In this document: in pieces, positions 35,905-48,500 of the stretch
Layout: every line of letters starts with the position of its first letter
Numbering within the stretch: the stretch's first letter is position 1
Assembly (NCBI GenBank): GCA_019916065.1
Contig: CM034244.1
Coordinates: forward strand, 35,339,433-35,403,432
From: Vitellaria paradoxa
Lineage: Eukaryota; Streptophyta; Magnoliopsida; Ericales; Sapotaceae
Direction of reading: 5' to 3'
Length of the DNA stretch: 64,000 nucleotides
Notes under the pieces: model-generated
Database searches by the model: none
Told to the model about the DNA's origin: nothing
Seen by the model: only the letters and a program-made list of their open reading frames with translations
Translations under genes and position numbers: made by a program

Positions 35905-36070
35905 TAGTGCATGATATGGCATAGCATGTGATACCATGATGTATGATATCTTAGCATGATGTGGCATAGTACAAAATGATCATAAGGTATAATAGCACGT
36001 GATAGCATGATGTGTGATGTTCTAGTATGATATAGCATAGTATAGAATGATCATAAGGTATAATAGCATG
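35905..36070. repeat. Tandem repeat, period about 71 bp
   Basis: The phrase atgatcataaggtataatagca at 35976 recurs at 36047, with the preceding gatgtggcatag/gatatagcatag blocks also shared. The surrounding area (35860-36120) is rich in atgat and catgat words. Confidence 0.65.
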
Positions 36071-36403
36071 TTATAATTTGATAATATGATGATATGATGT
36101 GGTGTATGATCCATGACATGGTAGAACATCATGACTCGTGTCACATGTATCCCAACATGTCTCAATCATCCTTGTTACCATCACCTACTTAGAACATCCC
36201 AATGTAAGAGTCAAGACCCAAATGATTTCGGGTCCTTTCTTTGACAAATGTTCTAATTATAAATTAGGAAATTATACCCTAATACACTATGCCTTGCAAA
36301 TAAAAAAATTTGATTTAATCTAGAAAAATTATAAATTATATCCAAAATAAAAACTTTGAACTCCTTGAATTCTTGAAGTTAAAGGCTTGAATGAATTTAG
36401 GCA

Positions 36404-37469
36404 TGTTAACAGAAAAGAAAGGCTGGGAAAATTCTGTATAAATCTGTTTAAATTTGTATAATACAACAAAGTAGATAAGAGAAATAAGAAACTTAGTAGG
36501 ATAAGTACTTTAGGTAACTTATTCTAAATAAATTATATAAACTCTAGGTAATCTATTCTAATTAAATTATATATCTAATACGGATATATAATAACGTAAT
36601 ATGGATATATATTAACATCCCCTTGAAACTCAAGGTCAGCCAGTAGAGACCAACTTGAGTTTGCAAACTAAGAACTGGATTGAACTGATTGAATAGTAAA
36701 GTCGGATGAAAAACAGTGGCACTGGTTGAAGGTGAAGCCACATAAAACTGTTAGCACACCCCCTTGTGTGAAGCATAGATTATACGCTTAACGGTCACGA
36801 ATCTAGCTCTGGTTACACGAAGGTCACGAACTTGCAAAAGCATCATCGTGTGAAGTGTAGATTACATGTTCAAAAGTCACGGACAAAGTACCATTGCATG
36901 AAGCATATGTTACACACCCAGAGGTCATGAACCTGTAAAAGCACCATTGTGCGAAGTGCAGGTTACACGTTCTAAGGTCATGAATCTGTAAAAGTATCAG
37001 TGGCACATGAAAATGCTTTAGGAGTCTCCAATAGAGAGATTGAAAATTTGGGAAAATAATGATTTGGGTATTAGATGGATGGTTATGGGATCCTGGGAAT
37101 AAAAAAAACTAGAGATATGATACAGATGGCAAAGAAAGTGAAATAAGATGCGGGGGCGAAGGTGATGGGGATGCTAGGAAAGGCACCACTGACAACCAAA
37201 GATGTGGCTGCTGGACATCTAATCTCTCCAAGATAAAAAACCATGAGGTCTAATACATGTTAAGAGAAAATAATGAATGAAAAAAATAGAAAAATTTTAT
37301 ATAAATTTGTATAATACAATGAAATAAATAAGAGAAATAAGAAATCTAATATGACAAGTATTATATGTAACCTATCTAAATAAACTATATAAATTCTAAG
37401 TAACTTATCCTAAATAAACTATATATCTAATATGGATATAGAATAACATAATATAGATATATATTAATA
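36404..37469 (-). mobile_element. Small non-autonomous LTR element (TRIM-like, 1.07 kb)
   Basis: Two direct repeats (36404-36617, 214 bp, and 37258-37469, 212 bp) start tgttaa and end in attaaca/attaata. Just left of the right repeat is ggtctaatacat, a degenerate tRNA-iMet primer site on the minus strand (consensus gctctgatacca). Next to the left repeat is tccccttgaaactc, consistent with a minus-strand polypurine tract. The 640-bp interior has no protein code and contains a 48-53-bp repeat array. The flanks aggca/aagcg are a poor match for a 5-bp duplication. It could equally be an internally deleted copia. Confidence 0.7.
36766..37010. repeat. 48-53-bp repeats inside the TRIM-like element
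   Basis: Units start at 36766, 36848, 36896 and 36949 with gtg(t/c)gaag-(t/c)g-(t/a)--ttacac and contain aggtcatgaa-ctgtaaaagca-cat. The unit spacing varies (82, 48, 53). The first unit carries an insertion. Confidence 0.7.
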
Positions 37470-37544
37470 AAGCGTATTAATAACTTGGAAAATTGAAAAT
37501 CTTATATTTAAGAGTGATTTGGCAAGGATTAGCTTTGACATTTT

Positions 37545-38052
37545 GGGTGAGTTTGGAGTAATAAAAAGTGAGATAAAATGTGACTTGAAAAAATATTTTG
37601 CATTTGGTGCATACATCTTAAACCGTATTTTTTGGAAATGAATAGTAAGAATCCCGTTCTGACGGATTAGATTTTCGTTTGGATAAATTCAAAATTTTTG
37701 GCAATTATGACTTTTTTGCACTATAATCTATCCAAACAGATTGTAAAAATCGGTTGGACGGAAGTTGGCTGCTCAAATCCGTCAAAATGGTTTCTACAAT
37801 CCGTTAGAACTGTTTTTACGATCTCACAAAAAATAATCAAAGTGAATGTTAGTTGGTAGTTTGAGAGTCCATGGTAAGAATGGTCAAAAAAATTTTACTA
37901 TTTAATTAACCGAATTATAGTTATCGATTTTTTTTGAATGGTATTGAATTTTTTTTTTGAATTTTGAGAAGGCAAAAATGTGTAAAAATGTACAGAGATC
38001 TTTAAAGATTTTCAGAGATTTTCACCAAAATTTGGTGCGCCAAACACACTCT
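37545..38052. mobile_element. MITE of about 508 bp, copy 1
   Basis: It aligns throughout with 43218-43719, sharing for example ggattagatttccgtttg-like, ggtttctacaatcc and ttaaccgaatt-tagttatcga. The ends are gggtgagtttggagt and gcgccaaacacactc. No clear TAA duplication remains here. Non-coding. Confidence 0.65.
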
Positions 38053-38059
38053 TTTTGTT

Positions 38060-39385
38060 GTAATTTTGTTGTCTTATATGATATTTGTTTTCAAATTTTA
38101 ATTTTTTTTTTTGGGATAGTTTTCAAACAGGTTATTTACATTTATTAAAAAAATATTACAAAACATAATTAAAAATAAAAAAAAAATTCTCGCACTGGAC
38201 CACCTCTCGGGAGTTTAAAACGAGTTTGCTGGCATTATTGGGCAAAAGGTGTGTCAAAAGGCCTTCTTTTTAAAAAGGTACAGGTAAGATTACATTTGAT
38301 TTATTGACTAAACGTAAGAATGTGCTTTACCTTTGCTAGTATGATCAAAACAACTTTGTCTTCGCCATCGTACAGTGTGTCGAGAAACTAAAAATGTTAA
38401 TGGGTAATTAAAAAAAAAATTATTTAACGGACCTAAAATGCATTACAGTATTCTGTACGTTTACGGTGAGCAAGCGTTGTCAAACTCAGTTTGATAATAT
38501 TTATGTTTAATTTTTTTATATTTATAAATTTTTAAAAATTAACAATAAAAATATATTTGTTAAAAAAACATAAAAAAAAGAAAATGTTTTTGCTTAATTT
38601 TTTTGTTATAAACATTTTATTAATTTTAATACTTTGTCAATTTTTATTACATCATATTAAAATGAATTATTTTATCTAAATATTTTGTGAATTAAAATTA
38701 TTTTAATAAATTATTAAATTAAAATAAATTATTATATTTCATATTTCGTTAAATTAATATAATATAATAAAATTAATTTAATTTAGTTAATAAGAGATAA
38801 AATTTATTAAACTATTTTTACTAAATAAAATAATTTAATTATTTTTAATTAGTATGAAATATATTTTATATTTATTGAATTATATTTAATAAATATAATT
38901 AAATTATTTAAATTAAATTTACAATTAATTTAAATTAGTTTACTTAATTTAATTAATATGAAATAGATTTTATTAAAAATTTTTAATAAATAATATAATT
39001 AAATTATTTAAATTAATATAAACATATTTTATTTAATATTTTTAATAAATAGTATAATTAAATTATATTTAATATATTTTATATTTATTGAATTATATTA
39101 TTTTTAATAAATAATATAATTAAATTATTATAATTTAACTTGATAAGTTAAATTAATAATTAATTAATCTAATTAAATTAATATTAAACATATTTTATTA
39201 AATTCAATTAATTTTCTTAAAAAACTAATGAAATTAATTATTTTATTAAAAGAAAAAAATTAGTTAGTGTAAACAAAATTTATTTCTAAACATAACTTTA
39301 GTTTCCATTTCAGAAAAAATAACAACATAAGACAAAAAAATAGAAAATATAAATATTTAAATATAAACAGAAAAATGACAACATT
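38060..39385. other. AT-rich intergenic sequence
   Basis: Mostly A/T, with repeated words of the type aattaaattaatttaa and ttattgaattatatttaataaatataat at 38680-39240. No gene or element end is seen. Confidence 0.5.
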
Positions 39386-39390
39386 ACTAA

Positions 39391-39541
39391 GGGGCCGTTT
39401 GGTTTCTTAAAATTTTCAAAAAATTCCATAAAATTTCAAAATTTTTCAAATTTCTCTAATCAAATTTTGTCACGTGTTACTTTTATATCACATAAATACC
39501 CACTTTTGATTTTTTGATTTTTTGACACTCCAAACACTCCT
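39391..39541. mobile_element. Short MITE (about 150 bp)
   Basis: The left end is ggggccgtttggtttc and the right end, reverse-complemented, aggagtgtttggagtg. It is flanked by taa on both sides (39388-39390 and 39542-39544), matching PIF/Harbinger (Tourist) targeting. Confidence 0.55.
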
Positions 39542-39825
39542 TAAACTAGCACCTAAAAGGTTAAAAAGTTATATTTTAAAAATCACAATTGGTAGGCAAT
39601 GTCCAATAAAAGCACTAAAATAGTTTCTCTTTTATATAAAAGCAAATAAATATGATAAAAATATTAACTGATTGTTTGGCTCACCAAAAAAAAAAATTAG
39701 TTTTTATTAATTTTTTTGACCTTCTCCATCAAATACAAGTTGAATTTGTACAAATTTTCTTTAATTTTTTCAAACTTTTTTTTTGACTTTTACAAATTTT
39801 TATCAAATGTTCAATTAACCATTAA

Positions 39826-40133
39826 GGGTGCATTTAGTAGCAAAATTTTGAGTAAAAAATTACCAACTATTAATTTGTGAGTGTTTGACAAACCACTAAC
39901 TTTTGCTATTTTTCTATTCTATTATAATAACTTTTCAACTCAAAAGTTATCAAAAATTAATAAAAATTGCTAGAAAATGTTAAAGTTTATCAAAAATTTT
40001 ATTAAATACTTAAAAATTGTAAAAAATTATTAAAATTGCTAAAAATTCTGGTTGTTTTTATCAAGCATGTCAAAAATTATAAGTAATAATTTTTTATTAA
40101 ACATTATTAAAAATTATTCTTCTAAACATCCCC
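39826..40133. mobile_element. MITE, 308 bp, TAA flanks
   Basis: The left end is gggtgcatttagtagc and the reverse-complemented right end ggggatgtttagaag. Trinucleotide taa lies on both sides (39823-39825 and 40134-40136). The AT-rich interior has repeated tcaaaaatt/aaaaattat words. Confidence 0.6.
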
Positions 40134-40514
40134 TAAAACGTGAAGTTGCGTGTTTTTGAGTTTTTTGGCAGTGCCAAATGTCCCCTAAAAGTTACGAATT
40201 TAATTTTATTTTTAAAATGAAAATTATGGTGTGATAGTAGCCGATGCATTTATATAATCGCGGGAGTTTTTCTGCCTGAGCCATCCTGCTTGGCAGTGGG
40301 GGAGAGTGGAGCTGTGGAAACGGGACCCATGGAATAAAGAGAAAGGGGTGCTCCCATTAACCAGCCGACATTTATCAAGAATCCAATGACAAAACGGTGG
40401 GCCCACTTCAAAATAATTTTAATAAAAAAGAATAATGTACAACAAAGGAAAAAAGTTCATGGAACAGTGTTTTATCCTTTCCCATTGCAAAAACTAAATT
40501 TCAAAAAGTCGTAA

Positions 40515-40909
40515 TGCTGCGTTTGTTTGAGAGATTGGATAATAGGGGATGAGTAATACTGTGTGACCTATTAATAGAATTAGATAAAATATGGGATTAA
40601 TTTTTTATGTAGAATTATTTTTTTATGTTTAGTTAATGGGATATAAAGTATGATAAAAAATGTGATTTGATATGTGATGTGATAGGAAATAATTTTGAAT
40701 TTTTGGATCTTGGAGGGAAACAAATCCGGCCACGGGGGATTATTAATCCCACAGGCCCACGGGATACCACATCCGGCCATTTAGACCACAACTCATTCAA
40801 TCCGTGGGACGCATGGATATCAAACAAACACTTCATTACTCCTCTAATCCGTGGGAGCCACGAATTACTCATCCAATCCCACATTTTTATTCCTCAAACA
40901 AACGCAGCC
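40515..40909. mobile_element. PIF/Harbinger-like MITE, 395 bp
   Basis: The inverted ends are tgctgcgtttgtttgag and, reverse-complemented from the right, ggctgcgtttgtttgag: 16 of 17 identical. They are flanked by taa (40512-40514 and 40910-40912). The interior is partly self-complementary (for example gggattaat near the left and ggattattaatccc near the right) and non-coding. Confidence 0.85.
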
Positions 40910-40974
40910 TAAAGGATCATATTTACCTCTCACAATTACTTTTAAAATATTATATTTGGAATTCGTATTTGTAT

Positions 40975-41198
40975 ATATATTTAATTATTTTCTGATTAAA
41001 TTAAATCATATTAATTTAAAAATATTAGCCCATATTTATCCATCATACAAAAATAAAATGACAAGATCTGAAATTTTAATTTTATTTATATTTAAATATT
41101 TTAAGATTGAATTAAATTATATTAATTTTAAAATATCAACCCATATTTATCCATCATACAAACATAAAATGACCAAATCCGAATTTCAAAAGTCCCAT
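40975..41198. repeat. Tandem duplication, period about 111 bp
   Basis: The string ending cccatatttatccatcatacaaa occurs at about 41028 and again at about 41139. The preceding gattaaattaaatc/gattgaattaaatt stretches also align. AT-rich, no function seen. Confidence 0.65.
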
Positions 41199-41229
41199 GA
41201 CCGCCTCTCGTAATTACTTGCATTGACTT

Positions 41230-42500
41230 ACTCTCTAATGAACAATTTGCCATACGTGTTGATTTTATGTTTTCGTTTAAACATTTTAAAATTTAAGAAA
41301 TATATTATAAATTCATTTATATCAAAATTAAATCAAATAGTGTTAATTTTGTGTCAAAATATTTATGTCATGTTATATTTTATTTCATTAATTTCACGTT
41401 TGTATTAATAATTTTTGTATATATTTAAAATTATCATTCGTGCCTATCCTTTTAACGGAAAATAATTTTATGTGACCAACACATGAAATGAATATTTCTA
41501 TTATTTAACCTTTACAAGGGCCGTTTGACATCACTAATTAAAAAATATAAAGAAATTACAACTTTACATCTATGAGTGACATATGATGCTTTAATGGTTA
41601 GTTGAATATTTAGTAAAAGTTTGTAAAAGTTGAAGAAAATTGATAACAATGGAATTTGGTATGCCAAAAAAATAAAAATTAAAATTAATGTAAAAGTGAT
41701 ATATTATAAAATTTGGTTAAAAAACACTTGCTAATAGTTATATTTTTTTTTTGGGTGTTTTTAAAATCCGTTTGGTGGAAATTTGTGCAAATTTAGTGTT
41801 TAAATCAATTATATGAGACAGATTTTACTGATTGTTTGGTGTGCAAGTTTTAAGTGTGTATAATTTTGTTAAAATTTTGTACACGGAGCTGATAAGTGTC
41901 ACTTTTTTTTAGGTGTTGACTATTCAGTAAAAGTTGATAAAATTAAGGTTGATGTATAAAAAATTGATTTTGTGTTTAAAAAATTAAAAATTATTATTAT
42001 CATTAATTTTTGGATGAAACTTGGCAAATCAAAAACCCTCGGTCACATGCACACGGGACTGTTTGGAAGAAAAAAAAATTAATAAAAAAATATTATAAAA
42101 ATAAAAAAATGTAACATAAAAATAATATATATTAAAATTTTATTAAAAAAATATAAAAAATAATTAAGATTTAGTAACTTACGGTAAATTTTGGTAAAAT
42201 TTTCCGTATGACATCATGCATTAGCCACCAGATGGCCCAACGAATGCAAAGGAGAGAGACAGAAGTCCTCGCTTCTCGTGGAAGAAAGGATCGATGTTTA
42301 TTAAATGTGTTTGGAGGTGTAGAAAATTATATAAAATTATAAAAGTTAATGTCTCATATTTTATGTCATAAATAAAAAATTTAAATTTTATTATCTCGTA
42401 TTTATAGAAATTTATAAAATTTTATATTATTTTTTTAGCTCTAAACGTGGCCAAAGTTATTTCCGATTTTGGAGGGACGCCGGATGTTTTTGATGTTTAT
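41230..42500. other. AT-rich intergenic sequence with possible MITE fragments
   Basis: Motifs such as gggccgtttgacat (41519) and atccgtttggtggaa (41767) look like terminal inverted repeats of the MITE families nearby, but I could not pair them with right ends. No coding evidence. Confidence 0.4.
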
Positions 42501-42503
42501 TAA

Positions 42504-42658
42504 GGGCTCGTTTGGAGTCCTAAATAAAATAAAAAAAAATAATGGATTGAATTGATGTGATGTAATAATGATAGGTGGTAAAATTTGATTGGAGGAATTT
42601 GAAAATTTTTAAAATTTTTTGAAGTTTTTTGGTTTAATTTGAGACTCCAAACGAGCCC
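42504..42658. mobile_element. MITE, 155 bp, perfect 16-bp inverted ends
   Basis: GGGCTCGTTTGGAGTC at the left is exactly the reverse complement of the right end. It is flanked by taa (42501-42503 and 42659-42661). The short AT-rich interior and TAA target fit PIF/Harbinger (Tourist-like) MITEs. Confidence 0.9.
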
Positions 42659-43217
42659 TAAATTCGTTTTGTGCACCAATTTCTACTAAAATTTATTTAT
42701 TTTAATTAAATTTTTATATTTTTTTATTAAAATTTTTCACGTATCATTTTTATTTTACGTTTTTTTATTTTATTGTTCTTTTTGACCAATTTTTGTTAAC
42801 CAAACACGCCCTTACGTCTCACGTTGCTTTTGCAATGGTAAAATGGTCCGTTCACTATCTTGAAACGGCTAGTTTATTATAGTTATGCTTTTCAACCTTT
42901 TTTGATTCCGATGCGCTTTTTTGATATTCGAACCCGCGACTGGAACACCCACTCTTTTTGTGGTTTTTACATTACCTGCCCCTCCAGATGTTATTTGGGC
43001 GAGCTTCGGGAGAAGAACAGTTATTTTTTATTTTATTTTATTTTTATAATTAACTACAAATTAGCCAAGAGAGTTAATTTTTAAAATTTTTTCGTTGATA
43101 TGATATTTTTAACTTTTAATATTTTAAAAAAAATTAAAATTCTAAGGAGTAAATTTAATATTTTAAAAAAAGTCAAAAAAACTGCTAGCTTATTTTAGAG
43201 TTGGTTCGATATTTTAA

Positions 43218-43719
43218 GTCTGCGTTTGGCGCTCCAAAAAGTGAGAAAAAATGAGATAAAATGTGAGTTGGGAAGTTTTTTGTATTTGGTGCACACAGCT
43301 CAAATTATATTTTTTGGAGATGAATAGTAAATTTCGTTATAACGGATTAGATTTCCGTTTGAACGAATTCAAAATTTTATACAGTCGTAACTTCTTTACA
43401 TTATAATCCGTCCAAATGGATTGTAAAAACCGTTTGGATGAAAGTTGATCGCGCAATTCTGTCGGAATGGTTTCTACAATCCATTAGAACGGTTTTAAAA
43501 ATGCCACAAAAAATAATTAAAGTGAGTGTCATTTGGTAGATTGGGAGTCTATAATGAGAACAGCGAAAAAATTTTACTATTTGATTAACCGAATTTTAGT
43601 TATCGACTTTTTTTTGAAAGATATTAAATGTTTTTTGAATTTTAAGAAGACAAGAATGTGTAAAATTTTATAGAAATTTTCAAAAATTTTCAGAGAACTT
43701 TGGCGCACTAAACGCACCC
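43218..43719. mobile_element. MITE of about 502 bp, copy 2, TAA flanks
   Basis: It begins gtctgcgtttggcgc and ends gcgcactaaacgcaccc; these are inverted ends. It is flanked by taa at 43215-43217 and 43720-43722. It is collinear with 37545-38052 at an estimated 75-80 percent identity by eye. Confidence 0.8.
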
Positions 43720-43724
43720 TAAAT

Positions 43725-44820
43725 GTTAAAATTGATAAAATATTATAAAAAAGTGAAAATAATATTTCTATTTACGTAAAAACTTGTTTGGCATTTTCAT
43801 GTAATCACGTTTACAAATTTAATTATTTATTAAAAATAAATTAATAAAATATATTACGTATTAATTTAATTATATTATTTATTAAAATAATTTTATTTAA
43901 TAATATATTGAATAAGTTAATTCATTTTATTATGATATAACAAAAATGGATAAAATGTTAAAGTTGATAAAATATTTACAACAGAAAAAAATATTCTATT
44001 TATATTTTTCTTTTTTTAGAGTTAAAAAATATAAACAGATTTAATAAATATATTTTTGTTATTAACTTATAAAATATTAAAAATATAAATAAAATTTTAA
44101 AAATATAAAAAAATAAAAAATAAAGACGCTATCAAGGAGGTCGAACTTTTTTTTTTTTGTTTTTCATTTATTTATTTTTATTTTTTTGGGGTGCTGGCAC
44201 GCACTGGCACAATAGTAATTATACGAACTCCTTGGACTCTTTTGTGAGCAAAGTCTGACAGAATAGGGCCCACCCACCCATCGGCAGTGCAAAATCCAGG
44301 TCACCAGCTTAACTTTATTTCTCTGCATATCCTTCCCCCCACCTCCGGGCTTGGAGTGGCAGGAATGGCGGAGGGTACGTTTCGGAAGAGTTGTTATTAG
44401 TTAAAATTAATGATAATTTTAATAGTGATTAAATTTTTTTATTTTTTTTATATTTTAATTTTTTAAAAAATTTTTAAGAATAAAAATTTTAATTTAATAA
44501 AAATAAATTAACCACCTAAAAAAAGTTATTTTTTTCATTTTCAAACATAAAATTAATTAATTTTTTTAATTAATTATTAGCTATTAGTCACATTTTTTTC
44601 TTCTTAAACACTAAATTAGTTATTTTTTTTAAGTCAATTATTAGTCATTAGTCATTAGGCAATATTAATTGTTCCGAAATAGACTCTTAATTTTATTTTT
44701 GCTAGTTAGTTATTTTTTTATTTAGAAAGAAAAAAAGTAATTTTTCTTAAATAAATTTTAAATTTTGATTACTTTACATTTTTTCGACCACTTTGGTATT
44801 GGGTATAACAGCTAGCAGTA
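43725..44820. other. AT-rich sequence upstream of callose synthase gene
   Basis: Contains long A/T runs and a tctttttt...poly-T stretch (44150-44160). No gene is seen. The distal promoter of the downstream gene probably overlaps this. Confidence 0.4.
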
Positions 44821-44824
44821 ATTA

Positions 44825-45390
44825 GTTGGAATGCCTAACGGAGCCTCAGCTTCCATTCTGCTCTAAACAACCATCTTTGCAGCAGAAACACGACCTGCTC
44901 ACCCCCAAACTCATCCCACCCTCTTTTTCTCTCTCTACCGGCCTTTTCTCTCTCCTAGGGTTTGTCCATTCACTGAAACCACCCATGTTCTCTCCCTCAC
45001 ACCCGCACATGCAAGTTCAACTTTTCGAAATGTGATCCTTTTTTTTTTTTTGGTTTATTTTAGATTCACATTGCAGTGTTGGTACCTGTACTGTACTTGA
45101 TCTTTTTTCTTCATGATTCTCAATTTGTTTTTGCTTCTTGCAGATGATAGATTCATAAGCTGACTAGCTTCTCCATCTTCTTTCCGGTAGTCTTTACTGA
45201 TTTATTATTTTTTTTATCTGCTTTATCTCAGTTCATTTTCTCTCTTTTTATGTACATCTTTCTGTTATGGATTTTCTGTGATATTTATGGTTTTGGTGAA
45301 TGGACTGGTTAGGGTTTGTTTTTGAGCTGGATTTTGATTGTTACGGGGAAAGGAGGGTGATTTTGAGGCCTTGAGCGGAGTTTAGTGAAA
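44825..45390 (+). promoter_or_regulatory. Proximal promoter / 5' leader of callose synthase gene
   Basis: CT-rich leader-like sequence (44925-44960, with ctctctctaccgg and ctctctcctagggt) is followed by a probable leader intron whose acceptor is ttcttgcag (about 45135-45143). Short exon-like sequence comes next, then the coding ATG at 45391. The ATG at 44831 opens only a short frame. The transcription start is not determined. Confidence 0.4.
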
Positions 45391-45580
45391 ATGTCATCCA
45401 GAGGAAGGTCTAGTCAGCCGCAGCTGCAGCAGCGGCGGATCATGCGGACTCAGACAGCGGGCAATCTGGGAGAGTCTACATTCGACAGTGAAGTCGTGCC
45501 ATCAACTCTTGAAGAGATTGCTCCAATTCTCCGTGTTGCCAATGAAGTTGAGAAGGCCAATGCAAGGGTTGCTTATCTAT
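45391..45580 (+). CDS. Callose synthase exon 1
   Basis: The start is ATG 45391; GTG at 45385 just upstream is in the same frame but is not a plant start. It encodes the [15 protein letters not shown] motif shared by CalS1-5 proteins and ends after YL plus one base. The codon for C is completed by exon 2 (48352), which continues [10 protein letters not shown]. Confidence 0.9.
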
Positions 45581-48500
45581 GTAAGTTTTTATTTCTTCTG
45601 TCTTTTCCTGAACACTCATCCATCTATATATGTACATAAATACATTTATGTAGTTTGTACGGAAAAATGCTACTGATTATCTCTTTTGCAAGTGCTTTTT
45701 CAGTGCAATTTTTCTTTCAAAAGAATTATTGTACTTCTAGAGCCAGCACAAAGTATGATTGGCTGTTCTGTTTGACTGTGCAAATTGATTTTGTGTTCAT
45801 TGTGTGCGGGTGGGGCATGTTAATTCTGATGGTAGAATGAATTTCAGCTGCTCTTCTTAGCAGCAATTGCCATATCGAATAACTTTTAGGTAGTTCAACT
45901 TGGCAACCAACCTTCTATATTTGTTCAGATCATTTCAACTTGCCAACCGAACTTCTATATTTGTTCAGATCATCTAGCAATTGGTCCTCTTTGAGTAGTA
46001 GTTTTGTGTTGGCCTGTTAGGGTTCATCGGAGTATCGATTAGTTTAGCTCCTAGCAATCTTGTCTTTGGCAACAAATTCAAAACATTTTCTTGTTGGAAT
46101 AATGCAATGCCACAACTGGATCTTGCAACCTCTATTCCTAAAAAATATTTTAACAAGGCCAAATCTTTAGTTTGCAATTTACCCTCAGGAAACTATTTTA
46201 ACTCCTATATTCCCCTTGTTTTTTCTCTTATAATCACAATGCTGTCTAGGTGTCTATGTAGACTAATAATCAATTTTTACCACTGGCTGCATGTCAATGG
46301 ATTAGTAAATGATCCATGCCACATTTTTTCAAGCCAAATTGCGTAACCACCTCGTTGAATCTACCAAACCATGCTTTAGTTGACTGTTTTAGGCTATGCA
46401 ACGATTTCTTTATTAACTCACATTCCAATTCAAACTCCTTTTGAGCAACAAATTTGGGAGGTTCTTCCGTTATTCCATATACTCCTCTTCATTTTGATAA
46501 TTTGGAGCAGGAAGAGCTGACTAAGAGCAGCATTGTCAATTTCTATGAAGATCTTTTTAAGGAATAAGGGATATGGAGACATAGAGTGGACTAATTGGAG
46601 TTTAACCAAATTGTGAATCAGGATAAGGAGAATCTAGAAGGCAGGTTCATTGAGTTTGATTGGCTTTAAAGTCACTGAATAAGGACAAGACTCTAGGACC
46701 AGAAGGTTGGATAATTGCTTTCTTTCACCAATGTTGGGACATGCTCGAAGATAATGAATGTTTTTAATGAATTTCATCAGAGGGAACAGTTTGTTAAGAG
46801 TGTAAATGCGACATTCATTGTATTGATCCCTATGAAAAGTGGAGCTGACAACATTATAGATTTTAGACTGATTAGTCTGGAGGAGCTAGATTACCAAAAA
46901 AAAAAAAAAAAAAAAAAAATCAAAACAAGAAAAAAAGATACACTTGTAAGATATGCATGAGTGCCTATTTAGCAACATGTATTGTATGTAGTGTAATTGT
47001 AGGTTTTGGCAATTATACTGATGTTAGTTACCTGTTGATCGACAAGAAAAGCATTATTACAATCAAAACCTATTATCTCATTGTAAGGAGTGAGATTTAA
47101 CAGTTTCATCAAGAAAACATCAACATAGTGCAAGTTAAAACAAATAAAGATACCAAACAATGCCTAAGTTTAATCACTTCTTTGCAACAAGATATTCTAG
47201 ATGAAATTTAGAATGAGTGATACTAAATAAACTAAACTAGGAATGAAGTCATGTCAACCAAAACTAGTATGAATTTTGGGCGGAGCTAGATTACAAAAAA
47301 ATCAAAACAAGAAGTTTAAGGGTGCCAAGCATAGGCAAGCCCCCTTTTCCTTTCCTTTTTTTTTTAAAAGTTTTTTCCCCCTTCTTTTGACTTTGTATCC
47401 TCACTCACTTGTGAGGGATAGAGCTAAAGAAGGCCAAACTAAAGCTTTCTTTGTTGGCACGAGAATCGCTAAAAGGATAGAGCAAGGCCAGTTTTGTGGC
47501 CTATCCCTTAGTTTTACAATTTGGTCGCTTAGGTTTGGCATAATAGCCTTTGGTAGTACTACTTATTTGCACTCGGTATCATTTATATCTTAACAAGGAA
47601 GTGTCCCCCATTTAAAATCAATTACGCCAATGAATAAAAATCATACAATATCGACTCTCCATTCAAAAAATCAAAATATGAAATCCTTCAGAGTTGGTTC
47701 TATAGGGTGACCCCCCAAACCCCTCGACAACCAAAAAAATAAAAAAAGAAAAAAAAGTGTTGAGGCTATTTTACCCTATCTTAACATCTTCAATTGGGCC
47801 ATTGGATTCGGATATTTTTATGCTTTGGTCATTCGTGGCCCCTTTTGGAAACTAAGCATAAAAGATTCCAATTATCTCCCTCAAAATACAAATTACTCGA
47901 TGGACTTTCCACATTATTTTGGTTCCATCCAAGTAGAAACTTTCTAACTACTTAAAGAATTGCCACATAGTAGGTTTGTGATACGATGCCAATACATATA
48001 ATCTTAGCATGTGACAATAATGAAGCTGATATACATTATTTATTTGAATTGCATCAGAACTTGGATCTCTAATAAAATCTCATGATAATAAGGAGCCTTA
48101 GATGTAAGATGGGATGGCCTTTTGATAGTTTTGAATACTTTAAGCAGTTTAGTTGTGATGAATTCTCTCATTTGTTTGAAAAATTGTCACTTTGTTTTCT
48201 CTTCTCTTTTTTCTTTTGCTTTTTTGCTTGTTATCACTGTTATTCTTCGTTCATGTTTCTGTTTTATTTTAGTTATCTTGTCCAATTCTTTCTTTTTGTA
48301 TGTTTTCTGTTATTGTGTTTTGAAACATTCAAAATGATTGTTTTTACTTAGGTCGGTTTTATGCTTTTGAGAAAGCTCATCGTCTGGACCCCACTTCTAG
48401 TGGACGTGGTGTTCGCCAATTTAAAACTGCACTTCTTCAACGTCTGGAAAGGGTAAGCATTGATGGTTCTGCTTTTCCACGTGAGTGACTGCTTTATTTT

